A stretch of DNA of 64,000 nt from Vanrija pseudolonga (lineage: Eukaryota > Basidiomycota > Tremellomycetes > Trichosporonales > Trichosporonaceae): contig NC_085850.1 in assembly GCF_020906515.1 (NCBI RefSeq), positions 1,736,001 through 1,800,000 on the forward strand. The letters run 5' to 3'. Both the position numbers and the translations under genes were made by a program. Numbering within the stretch: the first letter of the stretch is position 1; each line of letters starts with the position of its first letter. Shown one piece after another: positions 1 to 11,432 of this stretch. The notes under the pieces are model-generated. The model saw only the letters and a list, made by a program, of their open reading frames with translations, ran no database searches and was not told the origin of the DNA.

Positions 1-173
1 GGGCACGCGCAGCATCTGGGGGTCAGCGATCGTTGCCGGTGGGGCAGCGACGTACGGCTTGAGGCCCTGGGGGTTGAGGGGGTTGACCTCCTTGGCGGGG
101 GCGACGTCGATGGGGCAGGCGGCGCTGGGGTGTGAGCTGGGTCCGATGGAGCTGACACCTACGCTTCAGCCAT
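1..173 (-). CDS. 5' end of an unrecognised gene, cut by the left edge
   Basis: Only the start of the gene is present. Proposed exons on the minus strand are 173-163 and 124 to beyond 1, with a 38-nt intron (162-125, GTAGGT donor, CTCAC branch-like site, CAG acceptor). Without splicing the frame stops after four codons (MAEA). With splicing it is open to the window edge for 41 more codons, rich in Pro and Ala and including CPIDVAPAKEVNPLNPQG. I do not recognise the family. The open spliced frame and the good intron signals are the only support, so both the product and the start are uncertain. Confidence 0.4.
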
Positions 174-673
174 GTTGTGTGATGCTTTTGGTATGATACA
201 GGTGGTGGCTACAAGTGTAGAAGAGGAGGAGAAGTGACCTCGGTCGGCTGTCGAGCAGCCAGCATCAGTCAGCCTCTGACTGTGTGGCCACTGTCCGCAT
301 GCCGTTCCCAACAAATCCTGGCGGAGATCATGCCGAAGTGCGTGGGTGTCGTCGGCCGGCCCCGGCTTATTCCGAATTACGTAAGTCAATTTGATTCCGT
401 GATTTCTCAAGTTTGAGAGCCAAAGTGAACCGGACCGGAGGGTGTGGCCGGTGTGGGTTTGCCGCCTCTCCGCTTGCTTGCCCTCGACTCGACATCATCG
501 TGCCGAGACGAGGAACAAGCATCACATCGCACATCACACACACACCACCACACCCGGGGCCATCCCATCGTCCATTGTCGCTTCGCCCTCGTCGACAACA
601 CAGGCAGGACACAGGCCACTTGCACGACCCTCTGCTCCACTCCCCGCTCAGCCGCCCCCAACACCGCGCTATC
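174..673. promoter_or_regulatory. Divergent intergenic region, left-edge gene / ETFRF1
   Basis: This 500-bp gap separates two divergently transcribed genes and should hold both promoters. I see no TATA box. A perfect TTACGTAA palindrome lies at 377-384. Pyrimidine-rich and CACA-rich sequence precedes the ETFRF1 start. Short open frames here overlap one another in several frames and look like chance. Confidence 0.4.
377..384. promoter_or_regulatory. TTACGTAA palindrome, bZIP-type site
   Basis: An exact 8-bp palindrome of the type bound by fungal bZIP factors (Yap/CREB-like). It lies about 290 bp upstream of the ETFRF1 start and 200 bp upstream of the left-edge gene. Binding is inferred from the motif only. 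Confidence 0.25.
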
Positions 674-1748
674 ATGTCCCTCGCAGCCCTCCGTACCGCC
701 GCCCGCCGCCCACTAACGGCGACCGTCGCCCCCGCCGCCGCCCGCTGGGCGTCAACCGCGACGGCCACCGCGCCCGTCGAGGAGGCGTCGAGCTCGGCCG
801 CTGCACCGCCCGCTGAGCCGCTCGACGTCGAGGCCCTCCGCCAGCACGCTAAGAAGCTCTACAAGGAGGTGAGTAGATAAGGCCCCACGTTCGTGGGATC
901 GTGGGTTGGGCAGTGTTGTGTCGGCCGCGCGACTGGCCGAGCGCCGTCGCCGCGCAACACTGTGATCACTGTGCATTTGTGCATCGATCACGACGAACCC
1001 ACCGCCGTGCACGTGCGCTGCGCCCCCTGACGTATGGACAATGGACATAGCTGATAGCCAACAGCTGCACCGTCTCGGTCGCGACTAGTGAGCGCGCCTC
1101 GCCGGCGGGCACCCCCCTTCGGCATGACTGACCGTTGCCCAGCCCCGACCCAGAGTACAACTTCAACGGCCGTCTGCGCCGTGCATTCGAGAGTGAGTCG
1201 TCGTTTCCAGGGTTTGTGGCTTGGCTCCTCCGACGGCCGCCGCCAAGAAGCGCGGGCGCCGTTCCGGCACGGAGATGGAGACGAGTCCCGCCGAATGGAC
1301 GGAGGACGCTCGGCGTGCCGAGCGGCGCTCCTCGCTTCGGTCTAAGAGCTTGCGCTGTCCACTCCTACGGCGGTGTAACCACCAGGTGACGTCGGCCGGG
1401 GTGCCGACCCTCGTTTCGGTGGCGGCGCCGCACTCGGACCCAATTCCGAGGCCAGCAGCTCACACAACGCGCAGAGAACGCAACCATCACGGACCCCGAG
1501 AAGCTCAAGAAGCAGCTCGAGCTCGCCGAGCACATCAAGAAGGGTGCGTACCCCGCCAAAGCGGCACCGCTAACCCCGCAGAGGTCCTCGCCATGCTCAG
1601 CCTCAAGAAGTACCGCCACCTCCGCCGCGCGTACCACAAGGACGAGCCGCCTCGCGCGCTGAATCTCAACGGCGAGAAGGACAAGGAGGTCGAGGTGTCC
1701 TCTGACCCCATCGGCAAGCTCGCGCCGACGCCGCCCCCGAGCGCATGA
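674..1748 (+). CDS. ETFRF1: LYR-motif mitochondrial protein, ETFRF1/LYRM5 family
   Basis: Exons are 674-868, 1065-1087, 1143-1192, 1475-1543 and 1582-1748, giving 167 residues. The first 35 or so residues are rich in Ala, Arg, Ser and Thr with no acids, like a mitochondrial presequence. The core then reads KKLYKE-LHRLGRDYP, followed by RLRRAFEKNATITDPEKLKK and EVLAMLSLKKYRHLRRAYH. This matches ETFRF1 (LYRM5) and its conserved LYR...GRDYP...DPEK...YFLRKYR pattern. Known family members bind electron-transfer flavoprotein in the matrix and remove its FAD, restraining fatty-acid and amino-acid oxidation. Other small LYR proteins are the alternative, but the DPEKLKK and LKKYRHLRR segments favour ETFRF1. 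The intron before exon 4 (282 nt) is much longer than the others, and the C-terminal tail of about 30 residues is an extension over the animal protein. Confidence 0.8.
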
Positions 1749-2095
1749 GCAGCAGCTGTCTGAAGCGGCCTCGAGTCGCATGTACCAACCACCCACCCAA
1801 CCGCAATCCCCCCCCTCCCATCGCCACGACGCGACGCGACGCACGACCGACCGATATATCGAACTGACTGACCACGACATACCATCACCCCCACCTGCAA
1901 CAAAACTCGTCTGGCACACTGTGCGCGCTCTTGGATATCACCGACTCACCGTTCCATCTCACATCTCCTGTTTAATATCGCCGCGGCAAGGTAGACGAAG
2001 ACTCGATGCATCTCTAACACCGGGTCGTATGGTATGGGCCGAATGCTGGGTATAAAAACCAAAAAAATTAACCAGAGTGCTACTAACGCCCCCCC
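1749..2095. other. Convergent 3' region, ETFRF1 / UTP20
   Basis: This 347-bp gap lies between two genes transcribed toward each other and should contain both polyadenylation regions. An A-rich tract (AAAAACCAAAAAAATTAA, about 2054-2071) lies just beyond the UTP20 stop. No gene seen. Confidence 0.4.
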
Positions 2096-5000
2096 TCATC
2101 CCCGCCTCTGACGCGCATTCTTGTGGTCCATGTGCGCGTGGACCTTGCGCTTCTTCGACTCCTTCTTCTTCTCGCCACGGCGCTCCTGGCGCGCGGCCCA
2201 AGCCTTGGGGTCGGCGACGGCCATACGGCTGCGGGCCTCGCGGCGCACCTGGCGCTTCTCGCTGACGTGGCGGCGGATCTTCTCCCACGTCTTGGAGAAG
2301 TTGGTCGCGCCGACCTTGTTCTGCACAAAGTCGCGGACCTCGGTCGCGAGCTGACGCAGCTCCTCGATACCGCCTGCGCCGTCCAGGCCGGCGAGGTCGC
2401 CTTCGTCGTCGAGGATGCGGTAGATCGGGCTGAGGATGTGGATGAGGAAGCCACGCGCCTGGCGCTTGTTGAGCGCCTCGTAGATGCCCGCATAGCATCG
2501 CAAGATCGACATGACGGGTCCCGTCCACGCCAGTGGCTGGCCCGGCAGCGTGTCGTTGGACGCGGGGCGGCTGATGATGAGGCGGCGGGCGAGGAACGAC
2601 AGACGCGACATGAGCCACGCGAGCGGGCGCGATGCCGACTTCTCCTCGGTCTCTTCGGTCTCCTCCTCCTCCTGGCCCTCGACCTCCTCGCCGTCCACTG
2701 TCCAGCCGTTCTCCTCCGACTTGGCCCAGTGCTTGGCAATGTTCCAGAGCAGCTTGACCAGCTGGTCGGCGAGCTTGGCGTCAATGACCACGTCCTCGCC
2801 GTCGGCCGACTTGGAGCCACCGAAGAGGATACAGCTCTTGCGCGCAATGTCGAGCAAGAGGTCGGCGTCAAGAATAGTGAACGCCTCCTCGCCGGCAAAG
2901 AGGACAGCAAGAGCGCGGGCAGCACCGAAGCGCACCCACTCGTGCGGGAAGAGGAGGTGTGCCACAATGTCGGTCCATGGGATCGATTTGGCCAGCTCAC
3001 CGTTGGCCTTGAGAGCCTTGGCGATGACGTTGAGCGCCTGCTGAGGAAGCGAGTGTTCGAGCGCGACCTCGTCGTCGGACGCCTCGGCACGCGCAAGCGC
3101 ACGGGCGCTGCTGCGGATGACGGGAAGCACAACAGTAGGGAGCTCTGCGAAGACACTGGTCTCGACCTCGTCGCTCTCGCACAACAGGCCGTAGACTGCG
3201 AGCGAGGCAGCTGCCAGGGCGGGGTTGTCGTTGCGGGCATCGACCCAAGCCTTGAGGACTTGGAGAAGACGCTTCTGGTGGTCCTCCTCAAGCGAGCCAA
3301 AGAGCTGCTGCAAGAGCACACCAGCCATGTTGCGGCACTTTTCGCTGTCGTCGTTGGCGAGAACAGCAACCAGCGCGACGAAGAACATGTCGGCGTACTC
3401 GGCAATGAGCTCGCCCGAGAACTTGCCAAAGACGGCGGAGAGAACCTCCATGACGGAGATGCGTCCAGACTCGAAAACATAGTCGAGGTTGCGTGCAAGG
3501 AAGGTCATCTGCGACTTGAGGCGGCCCTGGCCCTGCGGGTAGTCGAGCAGGAACTGCATCAGCAGACCGCGGCAGAGCTCCTGGACGTGGGTCGACTGGC
3601 TGGTGACCATGATGGACGAGACGCGGTCCATGACGTCGTAGATCTCGGGCACGACGAAGCGACGGGACACGACGGCACGGAGAACAGTGAAGATGCAGCT
3701 CTGGCGGTCGTGGTCCTCGAGATCGGGGTTGACGACTTCAATGAGGTAGCGGAGCTGTGTGTCCGAGACCTGCGAGGCCTTGCAGTCACGAATGAGGACG
3801 GCAAGGGTCTTGAGAGCGGTCTGGGCGACCTCGGACTCTGCAGTACCGCCAGCATTCTTGATCATCCTGAAGATGTTGGTGACAAACGCAGGCAACGCCT
3901 CGTCGACCTGAGGGATCGGGCACTTGGCAATCGCAGCCGTAGCCTTGAGGCCGAGCACCAGGATTGCCGAGTTGGTCGAGTACAGCGTGTTTCCAATCGC
4001 GTTGACAAGCGGGCCGAGACGTGAAAGAATGTCCACGTCCGCAAAGTCAAACTTGCCCCGGCGGAAGGCGGTGATGAACAGCTCGAGCCCAAAGGACACA
4101 AACTTGTACGCGTTCTGCGGGTACAGGTCCTCGTCCTCCTTCTCCTTGCGCTTCATCTGGACCTGGAAACGGTCGGCCGGCTTGGCAGACTTGGCCTCCT
4201 TCTTCTTCGCACGGAGGAACTGTGAGTTGCCGTTGATGAGCGAGTAGGACAGATTGAGAATGTCTGTGGGGTTGATGAGAGCGTTGGCGTTCAGGCCGAG
4301 CGCGATGCGGCGAAGGACCTCGTCGACCTGAAGCATGGTCTTGACCGCCTGCGAGACGTGCATGACCTCACGGACGGGAGCGAGAATCGCGCCAATCTTG
4401 GAGGGCGAGACAAGGCGCGAGACGAGCTGGAAGGTGTCGTTACCGCGGGACAGGGCGCCACGGACTTCACGCATCTTGGTCTTGAAGCCCTCTGTAGCGA
4501 CGTCCTGTCCGGATTCTCCCCAGATGACCTCGGCCGACACTGAGACGGCATCTCCGACAGCCTGGTCGAGGTTGCTGAAGCGGTCGGCAGCCTCTGTAGT
4601 TGCGAGGTGCAGGATCGAGTGCGTCGTGACCGCGAGGACGTGCTTCTGGGGACCACGCTGAAGGGCAGTACGGAGCTCGGCGAGCACCTTGCCGAGCCAC
4701 TCAGGCCCGAGGTACACGGCAATCTTGCCGATGGTGTCGCGCGCAATGTCACGCGTGTCCTGGTCCTTGCTGCGGAGGATCTGGCTGACCGTAGTGACGA
4801 CGCGCAGGATCTCGTTTGCAGAAGACTCCTCGGGCAGAGCAGACGCGAGCTTGACAATACCGACGGCGACGGGGATGCGCACCGCCTCATCAGCAGTCTC
4901 GTCGTGCTTCTTTGCGATGAAGTGAGACAGGGCAGGGAGCAGGCGGGCAAGGACAACCTCGGTGATACGAGCAGAAGCCGCGACAGGTGCTTCTGGAGCG

Positions 5001-8000
5001 TCGGCGGCGGGGGCTGCCTCGTCCTCGGGTGTGGCCTCGTCGACAGCTTCCGACTCGTCCGCGCCAACCTTGGCATCGCTGCGCAGGTCGAACGCAAAGT
5101 TGTCAATGAGGGCCGAAACGCAACGGATGTAGAACTTTTGCTGTGCGCTCTTCGGTGTACCCATGCGTAGGTAGCGCATCACCAGGGCGTTGTACTTTGA
5201 CCAGCCGAGGCGGCCAGCAAGCACTCCGATGGTGGTGATCGACTCGTTAACGAGGTGGTGATCGGTGACCTCTGTCGAGCCGGCGATGATGTGCTCCAGA
5301 ATGGGGAGGAACACGTTGGCGATCGTAGCCTCCCGAATACCGCTCTCCACGACGACATCCCGCAGACGGCGGATGGCACGCGCGCGACGGTGCACCTGGA
5401 TGTGGCCGAGGTTGACGAAGATGTTGGTCTCGTCCTCGTCACCGAGGAGTGGCTGGAGCTCGGCGAGCGCAGGCACGCCAGTGCACTCCTTGATCGCCTT
5501 GGAGAAGACGAGGAGGACCTCGTTACGGACGAGCTCCTGCTTGGACAAGAGGCATCGGCGGAGGGCCGGGAGGAGGACGAACTGGAGCTGATCGACCAGG
5601 AGCCCAGACTCGGCTCCACCGACAAGGGTGACAAAGCGCTGAAGAACAGAGCTGGCGTTCGTGCGGATAGACAGCTCCTCAGCGTCCTGGATAAAGTGGA
5701 GAGCACTGCGGAGGATGGGCAGCCACTCGCGGGCCGTCTGCGGCAGCTCCTCCTCTGCCAGGTCGTTGAGCTTGCCAAAAGCCTCGAGACGACGGTCAAA
5801 GTCGGGCTCGTCCATGCGCTTCACGCGGTAAGCATTCAGGTTGGCGACGATCTCGATGGTCGGAGCCAGCGAGCTGTCCGCCTCACCAAACGTCTCGAGG
5901 GCGGCGATGAGCGCGCGGCGAGACGTGGGCAGGTGGAGAGTTTGCAGTAGGTTGCTGATCAGTTCGTAGCTCTGCGAGAAGAACGTAGACGACGGCTCCT
6001 TGAAGTCGGGCGAGATGGCGTATAGGCGCTGGAGGGTGACGAGGATGTTGACCTTGGCCTTCTCGTTAACCTGCTTGCCTGGCTGGCGGAGCATTGGGCC
6101 CAGGAGGGCAGCGAGCTGCTGCGCCTGCTGGCCATCACTAACGACCGCCGACAACCGCGAGAGGATGCCAAGGAGACGACGCATAATGTCCTCGTTGGCG
6201 GCCGCCTTGAGCGACTGCACCAGGCCAATAATGTTGTCGATCAGCGAGCGAATGTTGGGGATGAGGACATTCTGGATGACCTCGTCTTCGTCGTCGATGA
6301 GGAGCGACTCGACAACGTCAAACACACGGCCGATGACTGCGGGCTTGACCTTGACGGCGGTCATGCACGCAAACGTCTTGGGCAGGGTGCGGTCGTCGTA
6401 CTCGACCAAGCTGAACGAGGTCTCAGGGGAGGCGGCGAGGCCGGCGATCAGGTCCAGTGTACCCGACGGCGCCTGCGTGTTCTCCACCTCGAGCTTGGCG
6501 AGACGAGGCGAGATGGCCGTCTTGAAGAATACAGGAAGGAAGGGCTTGAAGTCAAACTCGACGGCGCGGGAGCGGAGGAACTGGACGAGACGCTTGAGAC
6601 CAGTGGAGCGGATGGTGCGAAGAGGAGCGGCACCCTTGTCCTCGGGCTCAATCTCCTCGTCGTCCGCATCGGCCTCGTCCTCAATTGTCTCCTGCTCCTG
6701 ATCAATCTCGCGCTGCGCCTGGTTGACCAGAACAACAGTCGCGCCGATGAGACGAGGCCAGTGGGCGACAGTCTGAGGGGCGAGGTACCTCAGCACGTCG
6801 TGCTGGAAAGTCAAGAAACCGAGCTGCTGACGACCGGGAGCGACAATAGACGCAAATTCGAGGTCCGCGGGGCTGACGTCCTCAAAGCCGCCGAAGGGAT
6901 CCAGCATGAGGTCAATGAGCGTCTTGAGCTCGTCGGACGACACGCCACTGAGGGCAGTCAAGACGGCCTGCTTGCGTGCTCCCTGGCCCTGGGCAGTGGC
7001 GCTGCGAGCACGGCGCGACATCATGATGCCGTACAGGAGGCGAATGACGACCGAGAGGAGCTCGGGGCGGTGCTTGGGCTCGACCACCTCGCTGTCGGTC
7101 GCAAGGTCGAAGTGAGTGAGCTCGTCGCGGAACTGGGTCTCATCGAGGAGCTTGCTCAGACGGTCCTTGTAGGGGACGAGATTGGGCGACTTGTAGGTCA
7201 ACAAGCATCGCAGTGCCACGCCCTGGACCTTTGGCTCGCCCTTGGACAGGAGGTTGAGGTAGAGAGCGTGGAGCTCAGCTGAGCGGTAAGCCGCCTTGGG
7301 GTTGACAAACTTGACCAAGAGCTCCAGGAAGTTGGTGGTACGTCCCTGCAGCTGGCGAGTGGAGAGGTGGGCGAGCTCAACGGTCGCCTCGTCGGCAGAG
7401 GCGCCGGCAATGGCCAGGACCACGGGAACAATGGAACGAGTGTGCTTCTCCGCCAGGGACGGGTTGGCTGTTAGCGTAGCGAGGAGCTGCGACTCGTAGC
7501 TCAGAACGTCGAGGCGATCGTGCGAGATTTGAATCTGTGGTGTCAGTTGAGCAGCCCCGAGTCGCGCTCGTCAACTTACCGAGATCTCTGCAACGTCCAA
7601 GGGAGCAACATCGTCGTTCTGCTGCCACGCCTTGGAGACGTTGGCGCGGCCCTTGGCAAGGGCGGTGCACCTGAACTCGACATCCTCCTCGCCCGCCTCC
7701 TCCTCCTCCTCGGCCTCGACCCGCTGTGTCGTCCACTCGGGGTACTCGACGCCCAGGTCTGGCACAACGGCCTTGGTGGCAGTGATTGTCTTCTGTAGCT
7801 CCTCCCAGATGATCGTCCAGATGGTGTTTCCGTGCGCGGGCACCTGAGCGGTCAAGGCGGTGACCGCTTCGCTCCAGAGGGGGCGGAAGTTGACCTTGAG
7901 CTGTGCAACCAGGTACGAGATCGACGAATTGACCGTGGCAGCGATACTCTCTTCGAGGTCACCAGAGAGGGATGAGAGATGCCTGCTCAGGCGAGCGATC

Positions 8001-10137
8001 TGCGTTGTGCGATCACGAACGTTCTTGAGCGACATTTCCGCTGACTCGACGGCAAGACACGCCTGCCAGATGGCTTCCACATCCTTCGATTTGTCGCGAG
8101 CATCCGTGACCAGAATCTTGAGAGACGACAGTCGAAGTGACGAGTCGGCAGACAGGATGTTGAGACGGAGACGCTCGACGTTGGCGTTTTCCAACCGTGC
8201 CACTTCCGGCCAGTGCTCAACAAACGCAGCCGTCTGCTCCAGAATCTCCCGGTTCCAGTGATACCTCGCCACAAGGACGTTTGGCAAGTGGTTTGAGGTC
8301 CAGTAGGTCTTGAACTTGTCCTTGACGGCGGTAGGGCCACGGAGGACGAGGTCGTAGACACTGCTCAGGATACGACCGACGACGTGGGCGTCGTTCCACA
8401 TACCAGCCTTTTCCCAGTTGCCCTCTGCATCCGAGTCTGAGGCAGCGACGTTCAGCCGGTCAAGGATCGCCATCAGGTGGTCAATGAAGTGCTGGCTCTC
8501 GCCAGCGAGGGAGGGGATGAGGCGGAGGATCTGACCCAGGATGCGGCGGTCGGCAAGTTCAAGGTCGCCGTCGCGGACGCTCTTCAGGAGCTTGGCGAGG
8601 TTGGTCACCAGAGCCTGGCGCCATCGTCCACCCTGGACATTTGACAGGCCGCCCGAGAGGAAGCCTGCGCTGGCGAGGTTGTTGAGCAGCACCAGGGTTG
8701 GGAGGGGATCCGTCGAGAGTCCAGTGAGGGCCGTGTGGGAGATGTGAGCAAGCAGGAACTGCTCGATACCAGCCCACTTGAACGCGATGGACATGTTGAC
8801 AAAGGCGAAGGCCTCGGGGGTGGGAAGGGCCGACCACAGGGCCTCAATGAGGGAGACGCCGGGGCTGAGCCACTCGGCCAGGTGGCCTGCATTCAGGCTG
8901 CCCACGATTGCCGAGACGACGGCGCGGCGCCACTTGGCCGCCAGCTCTTCTGATGACGACTTTTCGACAGAAGCCTTGACCTGGGGGATGAGACCCTGGA
9001 GCTTGATCATGGTTGGCTTGAGCTGAGCCGAAGGGAAGCGCTTGCCCTTGCGAGTCATGAGGAATGCGCAGAGAATGTCAAGCATAGCAGTAGACGTGGC
9101 GTAGTCGATCGTCGACTTTGACGACGAAGCTGCCGCCCCGCTGGCCAGGCGCGCCAAGACAGCCTCAACGAGTGGCTCCGTGGCGCTGGACGAGCAGTGG
9201 TGCACCAGTGCGGTAGACACGTGCCTGAGGGTAGCGGTGTGCTCCTCTGTTGGGCTCAGAATGAGCTCGTCGAGAAGGGCGGTGAAGATCGGGAGCGCCC
9301 GAGAGTGCAGGTGCTGGCTGGTTCCCTTCATGCTGTTGGCCCACACGGCCTCCATGCCCTCGGTGTCCTCCTCGAGCAGGACGCGCATCAGGCGCTGGAG
9401 GGCCTCGCCACGCGCCTTGCGAAGCACACCCGCCCAGGCATCGGCAATACACTTGCGGACGTACGCCTTGTTCTCGTGAGGGCGGAGGTAGGGAGTCACG
9501 GCGGCCCACGTCGCGCGGAGGGTCGCCTCGCCGCCGAGCTTGAGGAGGTTCGGCGCGAGGACACGGAGCACGAGCGAGAGGGTCGAGTATGCGCGCTCGA
9601 CGAGCTTGGGCTCGAGGGCTCGCAGCGCGCCTACCCTCGTGATATGCTTGGCTGTTTCAGGAGCGAATGGAACCGCCTCCCCGAGGACAGTCTCGTACAG
9701 CGCCTGGAGGAGGGAGAGGGCCGAGTCGAGGCCCGAGTTGACATGGTCCTCGCCGTCCTTGAGCTTGGCAAAGAAGGCGAAGAAGATGTCGAAGATGGCG
9801 CTGAGGTTGTGCAGCGTCATCGGGAGCGTGGGCGTGAGCGGGGCGAGTGCGCGCGAGAGCTCCTGGTACGGGAGGGTGAGGTCGTGCAGCTCGAGGCGGG
9901 CGAGCTCGACGGTGAACGGCGTTTTCTGGGGTCAGCTGGGTGCCAAGGAGCAAACTCACGCTCTGCTCATCCTCTCCAAACTCCTCCTTCTCCCACGAAA
10001 GGCCCTTACGCTTGCCGACATCGACCGAGATGTTGTTCAGCTTCTCGGTGTAGGTGGCGTACTGGGGGTGTCAGTGGGTCTGGAGCAGCAAGAGGAGCAG
10101 GACCCACCCGGAACCGCTTCTGTGGTGGCTCGGCCAT
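2096..10137 (-). CDS. UTP20: U3 snoRNP / 90S pre-ribosome HEAT-repeat protein UTP20
   Basis: Exons on the minus strand are 10137-10108, 10061-9960, 9925-7580 and 7534-2096, giving 2637 residues (yeast UTP20 about 2490, human about 2790). The protein is almost entirely alpha-helical HEAT-like repeats. The middle contains the DRIM-type region with TTNFLELLVKFVNPKAAYRS and YLNLLSKGEPKVQGVALRCL. Acidic tracts lie near residue 1090 and in the C-terminal third, and the C-terminus is very basic (KKKESKKRKVHAHMDHKNAR), as in UTP20. Known role: nucleolar component of the small-subunit processome needed for 18S rRNA processing. Only four exons for such a large gene, with the first coding just ten residues (MAEPPQKRFR). 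It shares a 314-bp upstream region with the divergent Maf gene. Confidence 0.93.
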
Positions 10138-10451
10138 GTTGGGCGAGAGTGTCGTCGAGGCGTGGGCGTGTAGTCTCCCGCGCTGTCTCGATGAGGGGGT
10201 TCGCCTTTGCAGTTGTAGTTGTAGATTTGTTGATCCAAGTCAGTGGTTGCGGATCGCACATGATGCAGATTTCAGAGATCGCGGACCAACTTTCCACTGG
10301 CTTTCCCACGGTGGTGTCGTCGGCTGCTTGGCCCCTTGCGTCACTGCCTGGTGCTGGGTGGGTCGTGCCAAAAGTCGGCAGCGAGATGAACACCTCGAGT
10401 GCATACGCGCCGTTGCCCCCATCGTGTCCACAAACACACAAACCCGTCGCC
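10138..10451. promoter_or_regulatory. Divergent promoter, UTP20 / Maf gene
   Basis: A 314-bp gap between the two start codons. CGATGAG at 10189-10195 resembles the core of the PAC element common in promoters of yeast ribosome-biogenesis genes, which would fit UTP20. This is motif resemblance only. No TATA box seen. Confidence 0.3.
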
Positions 10452-11358
10452 ATGTCTGTCGTTCCCAAGCGCCCCTCGCCGGTTCTGCCCACCGCGATGC
10501 CGTGGCCAATCTTCGAGAAGCTCAAGAACAAGCGCGTCGTGCTCGCGTCTTCCTCGCCTCGGAGGAAGGACATCCTCGAGAACATTGTGAGTGCCCCTTG
10601 TGGAGCTTCACTCACAAGCAGGGCTTCAAGCCGGAGATCGTTCCGTCTACATTTGACGAGGACCTCCCCAAGAACATGTTCGAGGACCGGCTAGCCGACT
10701 ACCCCGTCGCCACGGCCGGCGAGAAGGTAGCTGTCGTCCAGTGAGTTGCCAGCTAACCACCCAGGCGATGGAGGTGTACGAGCGCCTAATTCGGGAGAAC
10801 GAGGCCGACCCCGCAGACATTGTCATCAGTGGTGAGCTCCTTTTATCGGTTGCGTCACGAAGCTCACCTCCTCCCAGCCGACACCGTCGTGATCTTCCCT
10901 CCCGAGAAGGACACGGCCGAGGGTGGCGTGGCCCACGGCGAGCACTCGGAGATCCTGGAGAAGCCGCCCAACAAGAACGAGCAGCTGCGCCTCCTCGACC
11001 TGATGGCAGGACGTAGCTGCGAGGTGGTGACGGCCGTGTGCATTGGTGGGTATTACGAGTCTTTCCACCCGCTGACCCTTCAGTCTACCCCACAGTAGAG
11101 CACCCCGGCTTCAAACTGCAGAGCATCAACCAGTCGACGATTGTGCACTTCTACGACAACGACATTGAGACTATCAAGGCGTACGTCGAGCACGGGGAGG
11201 GCCACGACCGTGCGGGCGGCTTCGCGATCCAGGGCCTTGGAGGGCTGCTGATTGAGAAGATTGAGGGCGATTATGACAACTGTGTCGGCTTTCCCAACTC
11301 TGCTTTCTGGCGGTGGATGGCCGAGCTCGACGAGGACGGAACGTTTGACGACATTTAG
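10452..11358 (+). CDS. Maf/HAM1-type nucleoside triphosphate pyrophosphatase
   Basis: Exons are 10452-10586, 10622-10726, 10765-10831, 10878-11045 and 11084-11358, giving 249 residues. Maf motifs appear in order: VVLASSSPRRKDIL near residue 30 (phosphate-binding SxSPRR), a variable middle, ISADTVVIF (the catalytic Asp), then the C-terminal RAGGFAIQGLGGLLIEKIEG followed by DYDNCVGFP. Family enzymes hydrolyse dTTP, UTP or modified NTPs to monophosphates and clean the nucleotide pool. Eukaryotic members are usually about 200-230 residues; this one has a short Pro-rich N-terminal leader. The substrate cannot be decided from sequence. All four introns are 35-46 nt. Confidence 0.9.
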
Positions 11359-11432
11359 ACGAATGCATAGACACTGTAGCTGTATATCTGGGGTGGTGTA
11401 CACGAGATCAAGATTTCTAAGGGAGGGCAACG

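Noticed and set aside
2123-4024. 633-codon open frame on the plus strand opposite UTP20
   Set aside because: It is the mirror of UTP20 in GC-rich DNA; its composition (Leu/Val/Glu/Arg) is that of an antisense shadow and it has no domain.
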